DNA of 64,000 nt, taken from assembly GCF_000830005.1 (NCBI RefSeq), contig NZ_CP010407.1, positions 248,001-312,000 of the forward strand, in the 5' to 3' direction. Each line of letters opens with the position of its first letter. Position 1 is the first letter of the stretch. Of the stretch, positions 60,877 through 64,000 are shown piece after piece. This DNA is from Streptomyces vietnamensis. Lineage in GTDB: Bacteria > Actinomycetota > Actinomycetes > Streptomycetales > Streptomycetaceae. The notes under the pieces were generated by a model. The model worked only from the letters and a program-made list of their open reading frames with translations, was not told the origin of the DNA and ran no database searches. The translations under genes and the position numbers were made by a program.

Positions 60877-62478
60877 TCAGAGGACGTTGACCGCGGTCCA
60901 GGCCGCTGCCACGGTGGCGTACTCGGGGCTGGTGGCGCCGTACAGGTCCTTCGCCGCGCTCAGGGTCGCGGTGCGGGCGCCCTTGTAGTCGGTGGTGGAG
61001 GTCATGTAGACGGTCAGCGCCCGGTACCAGATGGCGGCGGCCTTCTGGTTGCCGATGCCGGTGACGGTGGAGCCGTTGTACGTCGGGCTGTTGTAGGTGA
61101 CGCCGTTGATCGTCTTGGTGCCGCTGCCCTCGCTGGCGAGGTAGAACCAGTGGTTGCCGACGCCCGAGGAGTTGTGCACGTCGAGCCGGCCGACGGACTT
61201 CGACCAGTAGTCGGCGGAGCGGCCGTCCAGGGAGGGCTTGTCCATGCGGCGCAGCCACGGCGGGGTGGACTGGTCGCTGAAGAGGTAGTCGGGGGTGTCG
61301 ACGGCGTTGTTGGCGTACCACTCGACCATCGTGCCGAAGATGTCGCTGGTGGCCTCGTTCAGGCCGCCGGACTCACCGCTGTAGCGCAGGTTGGCGGTGG
61401 CCGAGGTGACGCCGTGGGTCATCTCGTGGCCCATGGTGTCGAGGTCGACCTGCTCGGGGTCGGTGGTGCCGTTGCCGTCGCCGGTCATCATGCAGAAGCA
61501 GGCGTCCGACCACTGGGCGTTGTCCCAGTTGGTGCCGACGTGGACGAAGACGGTGGCGCCGCGGCCGTCGTTCTTGATGCCGTTGCGGCCGAAGGTGGTC
61601 TTGTAGTAGTCGTACGTCTTCGCGGTGTTGGCGTGGGCGTCGACGGCGGCGGTGGCGCGGTCGGTGGAGAACTTCTTCCCGTCGCCCCAGATGTTGTCGG
61701 CGTCGGTGAACAGCGTGCCGGAGGAGGCGTTCAGCGACGAGGACGAGACGTTGTGCGCGTCCTTGGTGATGTGGCCGCGGGTCGGGTCGATCAGGGCGAA
61801 GGTGCCGTTCGCCTGCAGCGTGGTGTCGAGGGTGATGTCACCGGTGTACTCGGAGTGGCCGGTGCCGGTGGCCTCGTGCTCGACGTCGTAGTTCTCGATC
61901 GCGGCGCCGGTGGTGGCGTCGGTGACGAAGACCTCGCCGTGCGGCTGGCCCTTGTCGCCCAGGCCCTGCACGGTGGTGCGCCAGGCCAGGCGGGGGGTGC
62001 CGTCGGCGGCCCAGACGATCAGCTCGGGGGTGGACTCGGCGTCGCGGACCAGTCCGTTGGAGCGCTTGAGGGCGCCGGCCGCGGTGCCCTTGGCGTCGGT
62101 GGTGGGGGTGACGGACTTGACCGCCACGCCGTGGGCCTTGGCGTGGGTGGATCCCTTGAGCGAGCCGTCGGCCTTCTGGTGGACGACGAAGTCGCCGCCG
62201 ACGACGGGGAGGCCGCGGTAGGTCCGCTCGAAGCGGACGTGCTGGGTGCCGTCGGCGTCGATCACGACGTCCTTGACGTGGAGCTTCTGGCCCGCTCCGA
62301 AGCCGAAGGTGGCGGCGTTCCGGGTCACGTTGGCCTCGGCCCGGGCTATCGCCGTGTCGCGGACGGAGGTGCCGTGCTGCACCGCGTCGGGCTGCGAGTA
62401 CGCCGGTACGGCGACCGCGCCCGTGGTGATGACGGCGGCGGCGACCATCGTGGAGAGGGCAAGGAGGGAACGGGACAT
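60877..62478 (-). CDS. Secreted M4 family metallopeptidase (thermolysin-like)
   Basis: 533 residues. Signal peptide (SRSLLALSTMVAAAVITTG to about residue 30), an FTP/PepSY-type propeptide (about 30-210) and the catalytic domain with zinc motif MGHEMTHGVTSAT, third ligand in GGLNEATSDIFGTMVEW and the catalytic His in GRLDVHNSSGVGNHWFY. It is exported as a zymogen and digests extracellular protein. ATG at 62478 has GAAGGA upstream. A longer frame to 62556 is unnecessary. Upstream lies a 43-bp repeat array. Confidence 0.95.
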   Translation of the reverse strand: MSRSLLALSTMVAAAVITTGAVAVPAYSQPDAVQHGTSVRDTAIARAEANVTRNAATFGFGAGQKLHVKDVVIDADGTQHVRFERTYRGLPVVGGDFVVHQKADGSLKGSTHAKAHGVAVKSVTPTTDAKGTAAGALKRSNGLVRDAESTPELIVWAADGTPRLAWRTTVQGLGDKGQPHGEVFVTDATTGAAIENYDVEHEATGTGHSEYTGDITLDTTLQANGTFALIDPTRGHITKDAHNVSSSSLNASSGTLFTDADNIWGDGKKFSTDRATAAVDAHANTAKTYDYYKTTFGRNGIKNDGRGATVFVHVGTNWDNAQWSDACFCMMTGDGNGTTDPEQVDLDTMGHEMTHGVTSATANLRYSGESGGLNEATSDIFGTMVEWYANNAVDTPDYLFSDQSTPPWLRRMDKPSLDGRSADYWSKSVGRLDVHNSSGVGNHWFYLASEGSGTKTINGVTYNSPTYNGSTVTGIGNQKAAAIWYRALTVYMTSTTDYKGARTATLSAAKDLYGATSPEYATVAAAWTAVNVL

Positions 62479-62593
62479 GACGGGGCGTTTCCTTCGCTCG
62501 TCGTGGGGGGTGACGACGTCCTGGGACGTTGACGCGAAGTGTTCACCAGGTGACATGTTCCTGACGCGATCCCATGTGGGCTACAACTGTGGA

Positions 62594-62789
62594 GTTATAC
62601 GGTGCCGCGCACGGCGGCCCGGACGGTCGCCCGCGAGTTGTACGGGGCGGGGACCTCGGAGTCGTACGGTGCGGGCGACCGCGGCCCGGACGGGCACCCG
62701 CAAGTTGCACGGCGCGGGGAACCACGGCCCGGACGGTCGCCCGCAAGTCAGACGGTGCGGCGCACGGCGCCCCGGACGGTCACCCCTCC
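62594..62789. repeat. Degenerate 43-bp tandem repeat array
   Basis: Full units at 62594-62636, 62661-62703, 62704-62746 and 62747-62789, plus a 24-bp partial unit at 62637-62660. Each starts GTT/GTC..ACGG and carries CGGCCCGGACGGTCGCCCGC with few changes. The array fills the space between the M4 peptidase promoter and the end of the LysR gene and includes the LysR stop codon. Its function is unknown. Confidence 0.8.
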
Positions 62790-63763
62790 GCGGCCCCGAG
62801 GGCGAACTCCTCGCCGCCGTCCTCCCACCAGGCCAGGTACTGCGGCCGCTGCCGCACGAGCGACAGATACGCGGCCAGCAGGCGCTCGCCCACCGCGTCG
62901 GCGAGCTCGGCCGGGACCGATGCCGTGTTCCAGGCCAGTTGCAGCCGCCGGTGGAACGGCACGTCCACGAGCGGCCGCAGCACGGTGCCCTGGGCCGGGA
63001 CATCGGCGCTCGGCCATACGCCGCAGACCGCCCGCCGGCCGGCGACCAGGATCTGCGCCACGGACAGGTCCGGCGTCACGTGCGCGATCCGCGGGGTGAA
63101 TCCCGCCGACTGGCAGGTGAGATGGAGGTAGGCGTGCACACCGCTCTCGTCGGCCTCCGGCATGACCCACTCCTCGTCCCTCAGTTCGCGCAGGCTGACG
63201 CTCCCCTGGCGTGCGAGGGGGTGGTCCTCGGCGAGCAGGACGAAGACCGGCTCGCGCAGCAGCGTGCGCGTGACCACCGATTCGCCGACCGGAAGGGGGA
63301 AGCCCGGGAACTCCCCGAAGACCGCGATGTCGCATTTCGACTGGCTCAGCGCTTTCACCAGGGTGTGTACGGATCGGCGGGCGTCTATGCCGAGCCGGCG
63401 TTCCGGAACGAGCTCGAAGAGGGTGGAGACCAGCAGCGACACCAGGGGGCCGGCGGTTCCGCCCGCCCGGAGCGGCGAGGCGGTCCCCCGGTCCGCCTCG
63501 GCGGCCGATCGGGCGTGCTCGCGCAGCCGGTCGAAGCCGACCACGAGGTCACGTGCGCAGCGCAGGACGTACTGACCGGTCTCGTTCGGTTTCACACCCT
63601 CGGCGCTGCGGGTGAAGAGCGGGCCGCCCAGCTCGTGCTCGATCCGTTTCAGCTGGGCGCTCGTGGCGGGCTGGGAGAGCTGCAGCCGTGCGGCGGCTTT
63701 GCGGATGCTGCCGGCCTCGGCGACGGTGAGCAGGACGCGGAGGTGGCGGAACTCGAGGTGCAT
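62780..63763 (-). CDS. LysR-family transcriptional regulator
   Basis: 327 residues. N-terminal winged HTH (FRHLRVLLTVAEAGSIRKAA then ARLQLSQPATSAQLKRIEHE), then an inducer-binding domain (PLVSLLVSTLFELVPERRLG, DIAVFGEFPGFPLP, VFVLLAEDHPLA, GRRAVCGVWPSADVP). ATG at 63763 follows GGGGAA. ATG 63769 is an alternative. It lies upstream of the M4 peptidase on the same strand, beyond the repeat array. Its target is unknown. The remaining 63764-64000 shows no gene. Confidence 0.9.
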   Translation of the reverse strand: MHLEFRHLRVLLTVAEAGSIRKAAARLQLSQPATSAQLKRIEHELGGPLFTRSAEGVKPNETGQYVLRCARDLVVGFDRLREHARSAAEADRGTASPLRAGGTAGPLVSLLVSTLFELVPERRLGIDARRSVHTLVKALSQSKCDIAVFGEFPGFPLPVGESVVTRTLLREPVFVLLAEDHPLARQGSVSLRELRDEEWVMPEADESGVHAYLHLTCQSAGFTPRIAHVTPDLSVAQILVAGRRAVCGVWPSADVPAQGTVLRPLVDVPFHRRLQLAWNTASVPAELADAVGERLLAAYLSLVRQRPQYLAWWEDGGEEFALGAAEG

Positions 63764-64000
63764 GAACATTCCCCGCTCAGGGCGGAGGGCCGCTTGCACC
63801 CCCCGTGACCAGCAGTACCGGCTGCCCGAGGGCATGGTGACCAAGATTCCGACGGGCGCGTCGGGGCGGCAACCACGGGACGGCAAAATCTGCGTGCTCA
63901 TGCCACGGTTCCGCACCGGCATCGCGCCGCCGGTCGCGTGGACGAGGACTCTGCGGTGCGGCCGAAGTGCGCATTCGCCTGTGACGCTGAATACCCAGGG

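Noticed and set aside
61391..62532. Plus-strand frames opposite the M4 peptidase
   Set aside because: Gly/Val-rich antisense of a clear peptidase with intact zinc motif.

Overview
The window is high-GC actinobacterial DNA and almost certainly comes from a Streptomyces chromosome. The signs are very high third-position GC, many GTG and TTG starts behind purine-rich ribosome binding sites, GTGA/ATGA gene overlaps, an AfsA/ScbR signalling pair, and families typical of the genus (NYN domain, M4 peptidase, GH15, malonate genes, Nudix/kinase fusions). No rRNA, tRNA, CRISPR array or intact mobile element was seen. The number of broken genes and IS5-type remnants suggests an accessory region such as a chromosome arm. 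That placement is inference.

Layout. 1-6830: a dehydrogenase/isomerase operon, then a gamma-butyrolactone-type locus (FAD monooxygenase, AfsA synthase, ScbR-like receptor) followed by a wrecked reductase gene that contains a piece of an unrelated TetR gene. 6808-8430: two hypothetical genes. 8688-11278: a GNAT-aminotransferase fusion coupled to a CDP-lipid synthase-like membrane protein. 11318-17831: decayed protein-arginine deiminase, NYN nuclease, zinc-ribbon protein, secreted hydrolase, IS5 debris, galE. 18195-26211: a tightly packed operon of ABC exporter, kinase, tandem Nudix protein, double methyltransferase, a 47-residue protein and a Nudix-kinase fusion. 26432-30891: amidase, symporter and small membrane protein with an Lrp/AsnC regulator. 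31127-34896: malonate module matB, matA, matR. 34944-43962: OYE/MerR pair, a sulfatase behind a probable cysteine-sensing leader peptide, quinone reductase/XRE pair, TrpF. 44040-47729: XRE plus membrane protein, a broken immunity gene, a transposase remnant, DinB, an MFS stump and its ArsR-type regulator. 48081-50081: DD-carboxypeptidase, small membrane protein, GNAT. 50436-57953: a double-glycine peptide precursor with a complete three-part NHLM-type export cassette, then a class A beta-lactamase. 58174-63763: GH15, methyltransferase, M4 peptidase, a 43-bp repeat array and a LysR regulator.

The gene sets most likely to be under-described are the Nudix/kinase/methyltransferase/ABC operon, the NHLM cassette with a glycine-rich precursor and no modification enzyme, and the acyltransferase-aminotransferase/CDP-lipid pair. 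At least ten genes or fragments are visibly broken. Some single-base frameshifts sit in homopolymers or GC runs and may be sequencing errors.
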